From positions 498,817-562,816 of the forward strand of contig PDUO01000020.1 in assembly GCA_003008705.1 (NCBI GenBank): 64,000 nucleotides of DNA, given 5' to 3'. Both the position numbers and the translations under genes were made by a program. This DNA is from Pezicula radicicola (Eukaryota > Ascomycota > Leotiomycetes > Helotiales > Dermateaceae). Below are positions 44,903 to 57,565 of this stretch, piece by piece; the first letter of the stretch is position 1; every line of letters begins with the position of its first letter. Under the pieces are notes generated by a model. It had not been told where the DNA came from. It did no database searches and saw only the letters and a list, made by a program, of their open reading frames with translations.

Positions 44903-47900
44903 TTACCGCACTGAGCTGACTCTCCCCTGCTTCCTCCTCATTTCCTTAAGCGCATCTTGTAGCCTTTGGTTGATGGCTAGGTTCTTGCGCCAGTCTGCTG
45001 CCATTTTCTTCATTCGCTCTGTTGCTATTACCATGCTGACGAGACCTTTGAGGCTGGGTTTCTTGTGAGGCTTGGGTGGCCGGGGTGTCACGCCGAGGAG
45101 CTTGAGGTCTGCTTTGTTGCTGTAAAGAGATTATTGTTAGCTTCTGTGACTGTGCTTGGGAAATGACAAAAATAGCTTACCAAGCTCTGAAGAAGTCGAT
45201 CTTCGTCTGCAACATGTGCTTGACATAGGCAGCATTATTCCTCAGGTACGTTTCTCTCTCGAGGCACGTTCTCAAGAACTCAATCTGCATCGAAAGACCT
45301 CTCAGTTCCTTGCCATGCCGGACCTCCCTTGACTGAATCGCTTCTTTGATCTGATCCTCAATTCCTTGCTCGCTCATTGACATATTGGGGAATCTGACGC
45401 CTCTTGTCAAGGATCTACGCTCTTCTTCCCAGTTCTCTTGTGCTTGTTGGAATTGGCGCTCGAGAGCTCGGATGTGCTCTTGTGCAGACGCAACCTTTGC
45501 ACGTTGAATTGCTCGTTCCTCACGGACTCGCTCCAACTTGGCGCGTAGTTCTTGTTCTGCAACATTGACGTTGGCTATAGTGCGTTCTCGCTCCTTAACT
45601 ATGACCTCGAGGGTTTCGGCTTGGAGTTGAGTCTCGCGGAGCATTTCATGGAGGTCTCGGCGCTCGAAAACCATGCTGCTATCTTGCCCGCCTTTGTTCT
45701 GGCGTTCTGCTTGTAGTTCTTTTTCAAGTCGCTCAATTTTGCTTTTAAGTTTCGCGATTGTGGCCTCGGCAGAAATATTCTTAGATTTTAGTGACTCTTG
45801 CTGGAATAAGGCGTCGTCCAAATCCAACTGAAGAGCATCCCTCTCCATCTCTAACGCATCAGACCGCGCTTGGCCGTCGTTGGTTATAGCTTTGAGCTTT
45901 CGAGATGCATCTCGTTCGACTTCTTTCAGTTGCGTCCGGAGATCCTTGAGATTCTGGTGTGCACTTGCAAGTTGTTGACGTACTTCGGTGACTTCACTCT
46001 TACGAGCTGAACCCTTTGCTGAAGCAAGAGGGGATGGCACAGAGAGCATGGAAACATCGTTGTCGTTGTTGTACCTTTGCTCTAAATTCTTGATCTGACG
46101 CATGAGACCTTTCAGAACATCTTTCTGTGCTCCTTCCCGATAGATGTATTCTGTTTCCTTCTGGCGTGCAGAGGATAGGCTTTGTCTAGCGAAATCAAGT
46201 TGGCTTGCAGCGTCTGTGTAGCCTTCGCCTGTTGTCATCTGGCCCTCGAGTTCGTTAATGCGCTCTTCCAAGTGCCTGATGATCCTTTTCGCCGATGACA
46301 ATTCTTTCTCAGACGAGCCCTTGATTTTCCTCCTCAGTTCACTAATCTTGGAGTTAAGGCGAGCTTCTTCGGAGCTAGCTCTATCGACTTGTTGCTGTAA
46401 TTGAGTCTCGAGGAATTGCTGCTGTTCTAAAGCATTCCTGTTTTCTTCTTGGAGCTGTCTTACTTCGTCGTCGCGCCTACCTCCAAAGTCCTTCTTGGGC
46501 GAGCTTGTCGCTTTCCTTTGTAGCTCACGAATCTGTGAGTTCAGGCGAGCTTCTTCGGCCCTGGCTCTTACAACTTCTTTCTCCAATTGATTTTCAATGG
46601 ATTTCTGCTGCTCTACAGCCGCCCTTCTCTCTTCTCGTAGCTGTCGCAACTCTTTGTCGAGCTTCATGTCCAGTTCTTTCCTAGGAGTGCCACTTACTTT
46701 CCTTTGCAATTCACGTATTTGCGAGGTCAAGCGGGTTTCTTCGGCACTTGCTCTGGCAGCTTCTCTTTGCAGTTCTTCTTCTGTAGCTCGCTGCTGCTCC
46801 AGAGCATCTTTCTTCTCCTGCCGTAGTTGCCGCACTTCATTGTCGAGCTTCATTTTGGTAGTTCGCAGATCCACTCTCTCCTGGTCCAGCCTGAAAGTCT
46901 CCTCCTCCTGGTCTTTGTATGCTCTCAATTGGCACTTGAGCTCATCACGTTCAGCTTCGGCTTTTGCTGCCGAAGAACGAATCGTATGCATCTCGATGTT
47001 GATGGTTGCCAGCCGGTCTTGTAAGCTTTGCTTTTCTTGTCGAACTTTAGCAAGCTGTTCCTCGACATCCTGTAGAATGTTGCTGAGTCGCTCTTGGCTT
47101 TTGTTGTCTATACTAGCAGATTCTGCATTCAGTAGGTCGGACTTGACAGTTCGCAGCTGCTGTTTCAGAGCCTCTGATTCTTGTTTAGCAGCTGAAAGTT
47201 CTCGTCTGGCATGGTCACTCTCGTCGTCCAAACTGTTCTGAAGAATCTCAATCTCGTCTTCCAACCCTTCTATCTTTTCAGCAAGTGCCTTTTGTTCCCG
47301 TTGGCTGAGGCGAAGTTCCTCTTTCACATTAGAAAGCTCAGATCTCGCATCCTCGAAGGCCTTTCGTCGAGCTTGTACGTCTTCGTTGAGTTCATCAATC
47401 TGGCGGGATAATGACGCCTCTTCACTCTTGTGTCGATCGATCTCACTCTGCAGTGCTTGCTGAAGCTTCATCTCTTTACCGGACAGAGTGCCTTCAGCCT
47501 CCTGCAATCTTTCAATAGTGCGCTGAAGCCCAGAAGCACGATCTTCAGCCCTGTCCCTTTCTGACTCCAAATTCCGTTTCTCGATGTCCCAGTTATCGTT
47601 GTCATCATCATATAATCGCTGCTTCTCGCGAACCTCAGCTCGAAGATCCTCGATTTCGTCATGAAGCCGGTCAATTTCGCTCTTGTACTGATCTCTGACC
47701 TCTCTTTCATTATTTAATGCCAGGGTCTTTTCGTGGTCCAGTTTGTGTTGAAGATCGTCGATCAATTCACGAGATTTCTCAAGGTCGCGTGCATTGTTAA
47801 AACCCAAAGATTTCTCATGGGTCAGTTTATCCTGAAGATCTTCGATTGCTGCACGAGATCTCTCAAGGTCGCGTCCATTGCTTAGAGCTAGACTTTTCTC

Positions 47901-49835
47901 ATGCTCGAGCTTGTCCTCGAGATCTTGGACAGTTGTACGGAATCTTGCAATATCTCGTTGGAGGCTGCTGGACTCGGAAGTAAGAGCATCGTGTCGGACT
48001 TGCAGGAGGTCTTTCTCATCATTCTTTTGTTGGAGTTCTTTTTGAAGGGGTTCGAGTTTTGTAGCTAGGCTTTGTCGTTCACGGATGGCTTTTTTGTTCT
48101 CATTTTGCACAATCTCCAACTGATCTCTCAGTTGTTGCTCCCGTACATCGCTATCCTGTAAGAGATCCTTGACCTTCCCTTGCAATTTTTTTATCTCTTG
48201 TTGTTTATCCGCATGCTGTTCTTCGAGTGCAACGTACTTTTCGCGAAGGTCTTCAAGGTCATCCTGCAAACGGTTTGCTTTCTCTTCGATTTGTCTGCTT
48301 AGTCCTTTGGTTGTGATAGACTTGTTGGCCATGTCGTCCTGTAGCTCTTCGAGATCTGCCTCGGCGCGCTCCTTCTCTTGAACAGCTGCTTGCCGGTCTT
48401 CTTTGGCTTCTTCCACCTCGTCCTTAAGACGCTCCAACTCTTGCTCCAAATCTGCCACAGTCTCTTGAGCTTCTCCCTTGATCTCATCGATTTCCTTCTT
48501 TTGGCGCACCAGGTCCTTCTCTAATTTAGCAACCGTCTCCTGAGCTTCTCCCTTGATCCCGTCGATTTCCTTCTTTTGGCGCACCAGGTCCTTCTCTAAT
48601 TTAGCAACCGTCTCCTTGGCTTCTTCCTGGACCTCTTCAAGTTTTGTCGTCTGGCGCTCGAGATCTTGCTCCAACTCCTCGATGGTGTCCTTGGCTTCCG
48701 CTAATTCCTGGCTTGAGTGAGAATTCTCCTCCATCTCTAGGACTCGTCGCTGTGCCTTCTTGACTGCATCCTCCAAATCTAAGATGGCGTTGGCCTGTTC
48801 ATCAGCTTTCGTTCTCAAGCTATCTACCTCGTCTTCCCGGTCATCAATGATACGGTCCTTCTCTCGGATATCAGCCTCGAGATCTTCGATTTTGTCCTGG
48901 TACTCGTTTAATTGACCGCCCTGTTGCTCTGCATTGTCAAGACGATCTCTCAGGCGATCGATATCTGCCTCCTTTTCTTGTAGATTTTGGCGTAGGCGTT
49001 CTAACTCGTCTTTTTGGCCTGCATCGGCGTGCTTTCGCTTCACTTTCTCTTGCATCTCGATTATCTGCTGCCGGTAAACATCAACATCCCGTTCGGCAGA
49101 GCTGAGCGTCTTCTTGTAACGGTGAAGCTCTTTCTGCATGGTAACTTTATCGACCTTGAGTTCTGTGTTTTCCTTCAAAGCTGCCTCACTGAACCCTGGC
49201 CCAGCTTTTCGTAAAGCCTCCTCCAGGAAGTGTATCTTGAGCTTGAGACCAAAATTTTCCTTCTCAATCTTGTCGATGACATTCTCTTGCTCGCGTAAAG
49301 ATAGTTGATTGCCATCTTGCAGTACACCGGGTCCTTCGTTGCGCCTTGGTAATAACGCCATGGGTGTTGAAGCCGCACTACTGCTCTCCATTTGCGGTAT
49401 CGGCGTACCTCCTAAATATGTGCCATTCCGTGAATCTTGGCCGTATATCGAGCTACCCATCGCAGGTAATGGTGTCAACTCCTCTGGAACGTTGTCCAGT
49501 CCGCCAGGCTTAAGAAAGGCCGGTGTTTGCGGGACATTTTCCTTCCCATTTCGCAGAGCACTATTCCTTGTCGCACTCTTCAGCAAAGGCGTGAATTCTC
49601 CTCCGCCAAGTCCAGCTGGTAAATTCCGTCTGTCGTTCAAGACGGCGCGACTTCGAGGTGTTCTGAGATTGAGGCTGCCGCCGCGTCGACCATTTTGTAA
49701 TTGTTGTATGAGATTATTATTATCCTTCGAGGGAGATTGGAAAGACTGCTCCTGTGATATATCGAAGTCGAGGAAAGTCGGATCTCCACGAATTGTCCCG
49801 GGCGTGTCTAACCCAGCCACTCCTGCTTGCACCAT
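44903..49835 (-). CDS. apsB: Microtubule-organising coiled-coil protein, Mto1 / ApsB family
   Basis: Exon 1 (49835-45181) and exon 2 (45119-44903) flank a 61-nt intron and encode 1623 residues. Residues 1-175 are disordered with TP motifs. The centrosomin motif 1 (CM1), which binds and activates gamma-tubulin complexes, is at about 179-245 (REQENVIDKIEKENFGLKLK, then FLEEALRKAGPG). From 250 to about 1500 the protein is almost continuous coiled coil with internal repeats. The C-terminus has an Mto1-type region (ELRGLSMQIEFLRTCLERET), and after splicing reads DFFRACNKADLKLLGVTPR. This region anchors the protein at spindle pole bodies or septa. Aspergillus ApsB and fission yeast Mto1 nucleate cytoplasmic microtubules and affect nuclear positioning. 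Splicing restores the frame at Ala-Cys-Asn. Long open frames on the opposite strand are artefacts. Confidence 0.9.
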
Positions 49836-50256
49836 GTCGAGTTGATTGCGCCTTTACAGCCGAGTCGTGTCGCGACTCTGTGTAGTGTGTATAAACAAAT
49901 TTATTCAGTAAATCCAAATAATAAGTGAGCGCAACGATCGCCATAAAACTCCAAAGGGCAAAAATGCAATACTGATCGAGAGTTGTTTTTGCGCGACTTA
50001 TGTACTTCACGCGATCTTTTGTTTACTTTCGCTTTCGTTAGTTTTGAGCTGACCCCAGTTCGTGGCCCGAGCTTTTGCCCAGCATTTGTTTTTTTGTGCC
50101 AACGTCAGAGTCACATGATGAAGAGTTCCAAACCTGAGGTGGAAGTTTGATAATCAAAATGGGAATATCATCCTACTTACTTGCTTTACCATACCTATCT
50201 ATACCTAAACTACACCCTCTTTTTCTTCCTTCCGTCCAATTCACCACAATTGCATC
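49836..50256. promoter_or_regulatory. Divergent promoter region, ApsB / SGT1
   Basis: 421 bp between divergent start codons. It contains a C/T-rich stretch just before the SGT1 ATG (50215-50240). No extra gene is seen. Confidence 0.5.
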
Positions 50257-52279
50257 ATGGAAGGCCCCAAAGATGATTTAAAATGGTTTGGCGAAGGGTT
50301 TGATGGCTTTCCAAAGCGGCTCCCCGAAGACTGCGTAGAATACACACTCCTTGTCATTGACTCGAAGCTCAAGCTGCAGAGAGAAGTGGCGTCACGTTTA
50401 GAGGCAGTGCGGAAAGAGGCACAGAAGCTCACAGCAACCCTCTTGAAAGACTACATTTGGCAACGAGATAGCTTCAAGCTGGACACTGAGAGCAGCAAGG
50501 GTATGCCACGCCTTTCACTTTGACCGATAAAGGCTAAATCATGACTAGGGTTAATGTATCTTCATGGCTTGACCAATTACGGAGACTCAGTCGAAGACGA
50601 GTGGCTCATTGTGTATATTCTCAAAGAACTAAGCAACCGATTTCCTGAACTCTGGGTTAGAGTTATAGACACAGATGGAGAGTTTCTTTTAATTGAAGCC
50701 GCTAACGCCCTGCCGCGATGGCTAAACCCAGAGATTGCAGAGAATCGCGTAAGTAGATAACTTCTTTACCGCAGCCCTCTGCTTACACAAGTTGCAGGTC
50801 TGGATCCATAACAACACACTTCGTATCATTCCACTCAATGCAGATAGCTCATCCACTACTCAAATGGGTTCTGCCTCTCAAACCTTGACCGTGGATGAAG
50901 CCGTCCAGACTATTGCTACCAGCCCAGATGTTCTCATACATTCTCCCATGATTGAAGCAGAAGCTTTTTATCGCCTTCGAAACTATCCATCTCAGATTAG
51001 AGACTCTCTGCACCATGCAACTATCACCATACCTAGAAAACTGGCAAGCATCTTGCATGACCGCCCAGCATCTATAGCACCCGCAGTGGAAGCATTCTAT
51101 CTGCGTGATCCGATCGCATTGAAATCACTTCAAAAGTTAGATGGGCTTATCTTCCCTCCTACCGACCTCGTAACCGTTTCAACCCGCTTCACGAAAGTTC
51201 TTTATGCCCAGGTAAAATCACAGCAATTTGCTCCTCCGCTAGCTTGGAAAGATCTTTTATCTAGGGTTGAAGCCAGTGGGCCATCAAATCCTTTAAACAA
51301 GAAGAAGTTCGAGCAACTGGAGATGGGTATGAAACTTACCTCGGGATTCGAGATGTTGGTGAAGGATCATAAGAATCGTGACAACCGCTTAGTTAGGGAA
51401 ATAAGCATTTTACTTGAGGATATTGCTGCTGGGGATAGTGACTTGCCGACGGACGCGGAAGTTGCACAGTGGCAGGACGTGACTTGGGAGGATGATGAAA
51501 AATGGATGGACATTAATTTCGAGGATTTTGAAAAAGAGTTGCAGGGGAAGCAAGGAGAACAAAAGCCCTCGAAAGTATCAGGAGTTTTTGGGCCCGAACC
51601 ACCCTCCGGATTTGGCGATGCCAAAACACAAGCTGACCTCAAGAAGATGGTGGAGCGTTTCGAGGCTTTTTTGAATGATGAAGATGCTGGCGCCGAGGGG
51701 GCCGAGGTGGACGACATGGACCTGGATGACGATGATGACGACGACGACGATGAAGAGGATAGCGACGAGGAAGACAGTGAAGACGAAGATAAAGAAGTGA
51801 GCTTCGACGAGAAAGAGTTTGCAAAGATGATGCGGGAGATGATGGGCATGCCAGCAGAGGATCCAGAGACAGGCTCCACGACAAAGTCAGGAAAGTCTTG
51901 GAACAACCAGAGGGTAAAGGAGCTTGACAGCGATGAAGAGGAAAAGGAAGAGGAGGATGAGGGCGAGGAAATCAGAAAAGTCATGCAGAAAATGGAGGCC
52001 GAACTGAACGAAGCTGGAGCGCTCAATCTAGACCCGGCCCCAAATAAAGTACCGACACTTGAAGGCAGGTCAGAACAAGGAAAGGATTTGTTGGCTAAGC
52101 AGGATTGGGAGGATGAAAGTGATGAAGAAGTTAACATTGACTTCAACCTGGCTAAGAACTTGCTCGAGAGTTTCAAGAGTCAAGCAGGTATGGCCGGGCC
52201 CGGAGGAAACATGATGGGCATGATGGGCATGGCCTTGCCTCGAGACGAAGGCGATTCGGAGCCGGCTACGAAGAAATGA
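50257..52279 (+). CDS. SGT1 / ecdysoneless (ECD) family protein
   Basis: Three exons (50257-50500, 50549-50748, 50798-52279) encode 641 residues. The N-terminal half matches the SGT1/ecdysoneless family: EDCVEYTLLVIDSKLKLQRE, HGLTNYGDSVEDEWLIVYIL, FPELWVRVIDTDGEFLLIEA, then LPRWLNPEIAENRVWIHNN. The C-terminal part is acidic, with an Asp run near residue 475 and KEFAKMMREMMGMP, and ends in a Met/Gly-rich segment. The human homologue binds the R2TP/PRPF8 machinery and affects splicing. The fission yeast and budding yeast homologues were linked to transcription of glycolytic genes (suppressor of gcr2). It is unrelated to the Hsp90 cochaperone also called Sgt1. The stop lies only 93 bp from the end of the convergent downstream gene. 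Confidence 0.88.
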
Positions 52280-52372
52280 AAGAACAGGGAACAAGTCATT
52301 AGTATTCTTCGTAAGTCCGGGGTATCTACTTTTATGACCCCATCCCACCCCAAACGCCATCGCTAAAATGCT

Positions 52373-53680
52373 CTATGCTTCATCGGCAAGTTTCTGTCTT
52401 TTTGAGCTGTCCGCTTCTTGTGATACACTTCTCGATCGCTTTAGAGCGCCATTCACCGCGATGTCCACCTTGTCCAATTCCGACAGCGCGTTTGTTAATT
52501 TTCTTCGGCCCTCCAACTCTCTTCTGCTACTGTCTGCCTGAGGTCTGTAGTATTCGGTCACGATGCTCACGATCGCCGTGTAGCATCTGTAGAGCAAAAT
52601 TCTGATCTCCGCGTTATCTCCATCTTCAATTACTTCGTCGCCAGCTTCCCTCCAACCTTCCACGAAGCCTTCGCTAGGCTCCTCCCAACAGCTCGAAACC
52701 AATGGGTCTCCAAAACAACCGAGACTCCAACTTCTCAGGCCTGTCAACTTCACAGTTTTTGGCTCTGCCGAACTGCCCTGTTCTTCATCCGATCCTCGCT
52801 CAATCATTACATTCGTATCCGTCCCGGCATCAAGGATGACGAGTCGCGGTTGAGTGACGGTCTCCAACCGCCATGATAACCTCTGGTAGTGCGCCCTGAC
52901 AACATCATAGGGCAGCAATACAGACATATCCTCTCCATCACGTAAAATTCCTTCCAATAATGAGTTAAAGGCCGCACTCCACGTCTTGGAACCTACTGGG
53001 TCAGGGATAGGTGGGCCTTGATGGAACGGATCAGGAAGGACTCGACCTACCGTCCCGAAAGTTCCTGACGGTGAAGTGAGAGAAGCTAGTGTTCGAGCCA
53101 TGGCCCCAACCTGTTTGTCGACGATGCGACGCTCGGATAGACTAAGATATATAGAAAGTGTTGAAAGTGGCGCTCCGGGCGTCGGTTCGTATATGCTATA
53201 TGGGTAGGCCATTTCTCTGTTATTTGATGAATGCTTCAGCAGTTTAGGTATTAACGCAGACAGCCCACGCAAGTGCTGAATGGGCGGCGAACTGGATGAC
53301 GGCGAAGACTCCTGTGTAGCCGAGCTGCTCTTTCGTTCAGAGTTGGCAATGAAGTTTACAAGTATGGCCTCCGACGACAGCAGCGTTGCTTCTTGCCTCA
53401 GCAACCTGACAGCAAGTGAAGGCGCGAAGGAAAGAAGGAGTTTCTGATCATCTGACATGTTGAGGATGTAAAGTCTTGCAAGCTGGGTGGATGGTATCTC
53501 TTCGACGGGACCTAGAGTAGCGTTTGGGACAACGTGGGCCAGGATTTCTTTTAGTCTACGGACGGGCAGACTGTACATCAACGAAGTCAGAGTAGGAGGA
53601 CGAGGACCTGTCCTAGCTGCAGGCCTTGCCGTAGTCATGATGTACGATGCAACAGGCCACTTGGTGACCTCGATGTTCAT
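52373..53680 (-). CDS. Aminoglycoside phosphotransferase-fold-like protein, degenerate catalytic loop
   Basis: A single exon of 435 residues. A second in-frame ATG at 53638 (MTTARPAARTG) is the more likely start, giving 421 residues. The order of elements resembles fungal APH/choline-kinase-fold proteins: a small N-lobe with YILNMSDDQKLLLSFAPSLA and RLLRQEATLLSSEAILVNF, then a long helical part. A strand-loop follows with RLVILDAGTDTNVMIE where a phosphotransferase has HGDxxxxN, and then LTGLRSWSLGCFGDPLVSSC, like the usual 'IDW...GDP' metal-binding part. The catalytic Asp of HGDxxxxN falls on Ala, and the IDW Asp is also absent, so catalysis is doubtful. The C-terminus has a basic KRSRSVSQEADSSKRQK nuclear-signal-like patch. 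The fold assignment is moderate and the function unknown. Confidence 0.6.
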   Translation of the reverse strand: MNIEVTKWPVASYIMTTARPAARTGPRPPTLTSLMYSLPVRRLKEILAHVVPNATLGPVEEIPSTQLARLYILNMSDDQKLLLSFAPSLAVRLLRQEATLLSSEAILVNFIANSERKSSSATQESSPSSSSPPIQHLRGLSALIPKLLKHSSNNREMAYPYSIYEPTPGAPLSTLSIYLSLSERRIVDKQVGAMARTLASLTSPSGTFGTVGRVLPDPFHQGPPIPDPVGSKTWSAAFNSLLEGILRDGEDMSVLLPYDVVRAHYQRLSWRLETVTQPRLVILDAGTDTNVMIERGSDEEQGSSAEPKTVKLTGLRSWSLGCFGDPLVSSCWEEPSEGFVEGWREAGDEVIEDGDNAEIRILLYRCYTAIVSIVTEYYRPQADSSRRELEGRRKLTNALSELDKVDIAVNGALKRSRSVSQEADSSKRQKLADEA

Positions 53681-56600
53681 GAATGGGCGGCTTTATTCAG
53701 ACGGCCTTCAATGCCGATAGTCTTTGATAAAATGTACACACTCTATGAGGGAGATACGAAGGACTCATATGATGGTAGTGTGGGAGACTATGGGTATGAG
53801 AAGTGTTATGGCTTGAGGGTGGCTGAGAAAGCCATACACATAGGCCTGACGATAATACAAATCAGAGCGAGCGCAAAATAATCTGCACGGCTGGCTTATT
53901 CTCGTTAGCAAAGAATCTTACCTGACAAGGACGAGCGAAAATGAAAAAGATTTTTGGTCTTTTCATTTCATGAGTGGGGGGACGGGGAGACTTGCTTGTA
54001 AATGGATATGTGCAGTATTAAGTCGAGAACTTTATTGCTTTGCTGGCCTGTCTCTCGCCCGTGGTGATGCGTCAAGAGATCAATTCTGTAGTGACCTGAA
54101 CGTTGCGCGCGTGAACCGAGGATCAGGTTAAAGCGGCTGACAAGCTTGAGTTGTTTGTTTCTGAAAATGAAGAGGGATGGATCGTCCAATGCAACCTTGG
54201 TCCATATAAAAATAAGACGGAAGAGAAGTAGCATAAGTATCCGTGTGATATATAAAGCGTGAGCCCTTTCAAAAAAAGGAAAATACGAAAATAGAGATGA
54301 GTCTGATGAGATAGCTTGGGATCCTGGCGTAACACAGGGACCTCGGTGACGGTACGAGCGAGTAGTTGTTAAGAAACCTGTTCTCCAATCCCCAATCTCC
54401 AATCTCCCCCAGAATATCTCATCTGTCGTCTAAACGATTACGATCTCGTTGAGAAAGGGCGCACTGCCGCAAGGCTACGCGGCATTGATTGACATAAAGA
54501 GGTCTGTAGTTAGAGCGTCTCAAAAGACGAGGCTCGGGTGAATGATTCTTTGGTCTGTCTTTTGAGGCTTGCTACCTAATAAGCTTACCTCACTGCTTTG
54601 GGTGAAGGCACCAAAGCCCAAGGGGAGAAATAAGACCGATTGGATGGATGTTCGACGAGGAAGGAAAGGTCTGAGGTCTGGGGCTGGAATCTGTCAGCCA
54701 TATAATCAGCCACTGAGTTCATTTGGTCAATTATTTGTGATTATGATGGGTGAAGGAAGTAAAGGTGTGCGTGTTTGTGCGTTGGTACCGACAGGCTTGG
54801 TGTACCTTACCTGCTTGCTTGCTTGCTTGCAATTCGTACTGTACTGGATGAAGGAAGACCACGGAACGAGCTAGCCGCTGCAACCAATGCTTGTCTCTTC
54901 TCTTCCTTTCTCCGACTCTCAAACAGAGTTGTAATGCGCGCTATATACGGTATCTGAATGCTACAGTATATAGAAGCTACCAGGTCACAGTGGGTATTTT
55001 GCTGTACGTATCTCGTGTTTTTGCGGTTGGTTGCGACAGTGGTGACATGGGGACTCCGAGAGCTGTCGCAGTTGTCACCAACCAGTCCCATCCCATCATC
55101 GGCTCTGGCCTTGGGGGAAAGACAAGCTAGTAATGAGATAAAATCTCCCACTGGTTGACTGGAAGCGAAAGTGCATTGCATGGAAGAGCGGTGGAAGACT
55201 GCGAAGCTGACAAGGGCTTACAAGGGGTGCGGATGTCTCACTTCGCAGCGATCCTCAACATTAGAAAAATGTGTACATTATCGACCATACTCCGACTATG
55301 CATTCGTTCACGCCTTCTACTGTATTGCTCAACTTATAGACTTGGGAACCTCGGAAATGATGCAGATGCAATTGGATAGTAATCGACGCGACTTCCAACC
55401 TTACCTTACTTTCTGTCATTTCTCTATTTTATTCTATTCCTTCCCATCCCGCCTTTTGCCTTTTGGAAAATGCTCCGGTCTTGCGCTGCGCGGTTCAAAA
55501 GTGTCTGCGAGGACTTGAAGCGAGTCTTTTTGAAGGCCCAGACTACGCCTGCATTACACAAAGGACAAGCGCCAATGCTGGGAACGATCGGACATCATAT
55601 TGTACTGTGATGTCTGATGATGTTGACGGCAGCCGCCAAAATCACCAAGGGAGATAGTTCTATGAGCCGACACGAAGTCATTTCAAAGTCAAATCGTACA
55701 CCACACCGCAACTGATGACTCGTTGTCTACCAAGATACTTATCTTGGAGCACATTCCGATGTCTGCACGAACATTTCCGCGGGACTGCACCCTCCAATTT
55801 GGACGCTTTAAGTAAAGACGGCGACGACGGGGACCTGAATTTGACTCTTTCGTAGATTCCTGAATACTGCCTTGCTTCAATCTTTGACTTGATGACGAGG
55901 GTGGCATCCCCGAAATATGGTATCGGTGCTGTACTGGTAGGCATAATCGACTGTGGTACCCTGCATTGCATGTATTATGACCCTCTCAGTGCATCTTCAC
56001 TCTTTACTGAAGCGATGCCGAGGTCCCTATGCGAGAGGATAATTGAAACTATTGCTAAAACTATAGTACTTTGGTAGACTCGAGGTTTGGGAAGGAAGCC
56101 CATCAAAGAATCTGAGTAGAACCCGAACCAAGTGCCGAGTAATAAAAGTCGCATAGATTCACATTTGCGATGTTGTACTTACTTCCTTGCTCTGCTTGAG
56201 TCTTGTTGCTAGCACTAGGTAAGCAATTGCCGTTCTACTTGACCCGAGCGCACCTTACTCTTGTCAAAATCCAACAAAAGCCTCCATACAGTTCCCGTTG
56301 CTTCAAGGATGGTTATAATTTGCAGTATTGTATAGTCGAATCGTTGCCAAAACCAAATGAAGTAGGGAAAAGAGCATCGTGAGAAGATCCAGAGTGAGAG
56401 GCCAAGCTATCAAATATCGCTTGAAATGGAAGTATACGGTCTAGCGTAGACCAGGTTGACGATCATGAATGATCTCCCGATTGGATTGTTGGTAGCGAAG
56501 AGAGGCTAGAAGTTCCAGAAGACAGGGATACGCGCAGGAGGGCATGGATATTATACTGTTGTTCTATCTACAACTGTCGAACGGGAGGTATAATCAAACT

Positions 56601-57565
56601 TTACTATTGCAGCAGATTGCAAAATAGAGGCGTTGTTCATGTCTTCGTGGCTTCGGCAATTTCATTTCCCGAGACGCTTTGTATGCAGCATGCTGGCACG
56701 AAAGGACTGCTACGACGCTGCGGTACTGAAAATGCACAGGGGGCTGCAAATTAGCCGTTGACACTGTACGGAGGTATGATACAGGACCTAAGTTTGTCTC
56801 ACCGCTTCGGTTTCTGCCACGCAAAATGTGGGCTACAGCGCATGTTATGGGGTATGCTACAGTAGCATCCCCCCGTAAAAAGCGGTGAGACAAAACTTAG
56901 GTCCTGTACCTCCGTAAAGCACTCACTAATGATAGCCAATCACAAACCCATTTGAAATCCGTGTCAATATATTCAGGGTCCATGCGAGTTGCCAGACTAT
57001 CTGGTGACAACATTGCGTTGGAATAGTGGATTGATCTAAGTGGAAGTTCTCTATTGCGGATGCTTATAACCAGTTGGAAACCTCAAGCAACTTCGGGAGC
57101 AAGCTGACTTAAGACTTTTAGACTTTTAGTTTAGCTTAATAAGTACCTGTTGGCACTGGCGCTGTCAAATTTCCGGCTGTCGAGCTCCTCGCTAAGTATC
57201 CAGGAAAGGGGTCTTCATTCTCCAACGCGATCAAAAAACCCAGGAAGCTAGATCCCACGATCTCTTGTCGAGATCTCTATCAAGGGTTATGGCTCGGGTT
57301 ATTGGCAGAGACTTGTAAACTTAACTTCCGAGCTCGTCTGTCTTACCTATTTCGAGTATAGGAGGTTTAGCCTTGAGAACAGTCGTAGCGGGAGCCGCCG
57401 ATTTTGGTGGAGGTTGAGATGGGTATAGCCTAGTCGTTCTTAGAATCAGCATTAATTCCTTCTCATGAGGTTGAGAGTATGAGATATAATCCCATGGCTT
57501 CGTCGAGAGCACGTTTTACGCCCCACGAATCTCCCTCATAAGAAGATCTTATGTAGAGAAATTTC
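53681..57565. other. Gene-poor region with a MITE
   Basis: About 3.9 kb between two minus-strand genes, with no coding region I can support. It contains a GCTT tetranucleotide run (about 54808-54830) and the inverted-repeat element at 56769-56914. The first few hundred bases should be the promoter of the APH-like gene. Confidence 0.5.
56769..56914. mobile_element. 146-bp MITE with TA flanks
   Basis: The two ends are inverted copies of about 40 bp: CGGAGGTA, then CAGGACCTAAG, then TTTGTCTCACCGCTT. The left arm has a 5-bp insertion (TGATA) relative to the right. TA lies directly outside both ends (56767-56768 and 56915-56916), the usual Tc1/mariner target duplication. There is no coding capacity. 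The ends do not resemble those of the CGARCC transposon family in this window. Confidence 0.85.

Noticed and set aside
46597..47241. Ser/Cys-rich plus-strand frame opposite ApsB
   Set aside because: It is an antisense artefact of a coiled-coil gene rich in Glu, Lys and Arg codons.
54123..56077. Assorted short frames on both strands between the APH-like gene and TAN1
   Set aside because: None shows a conserved motif, and no convincing exon chain could be built.
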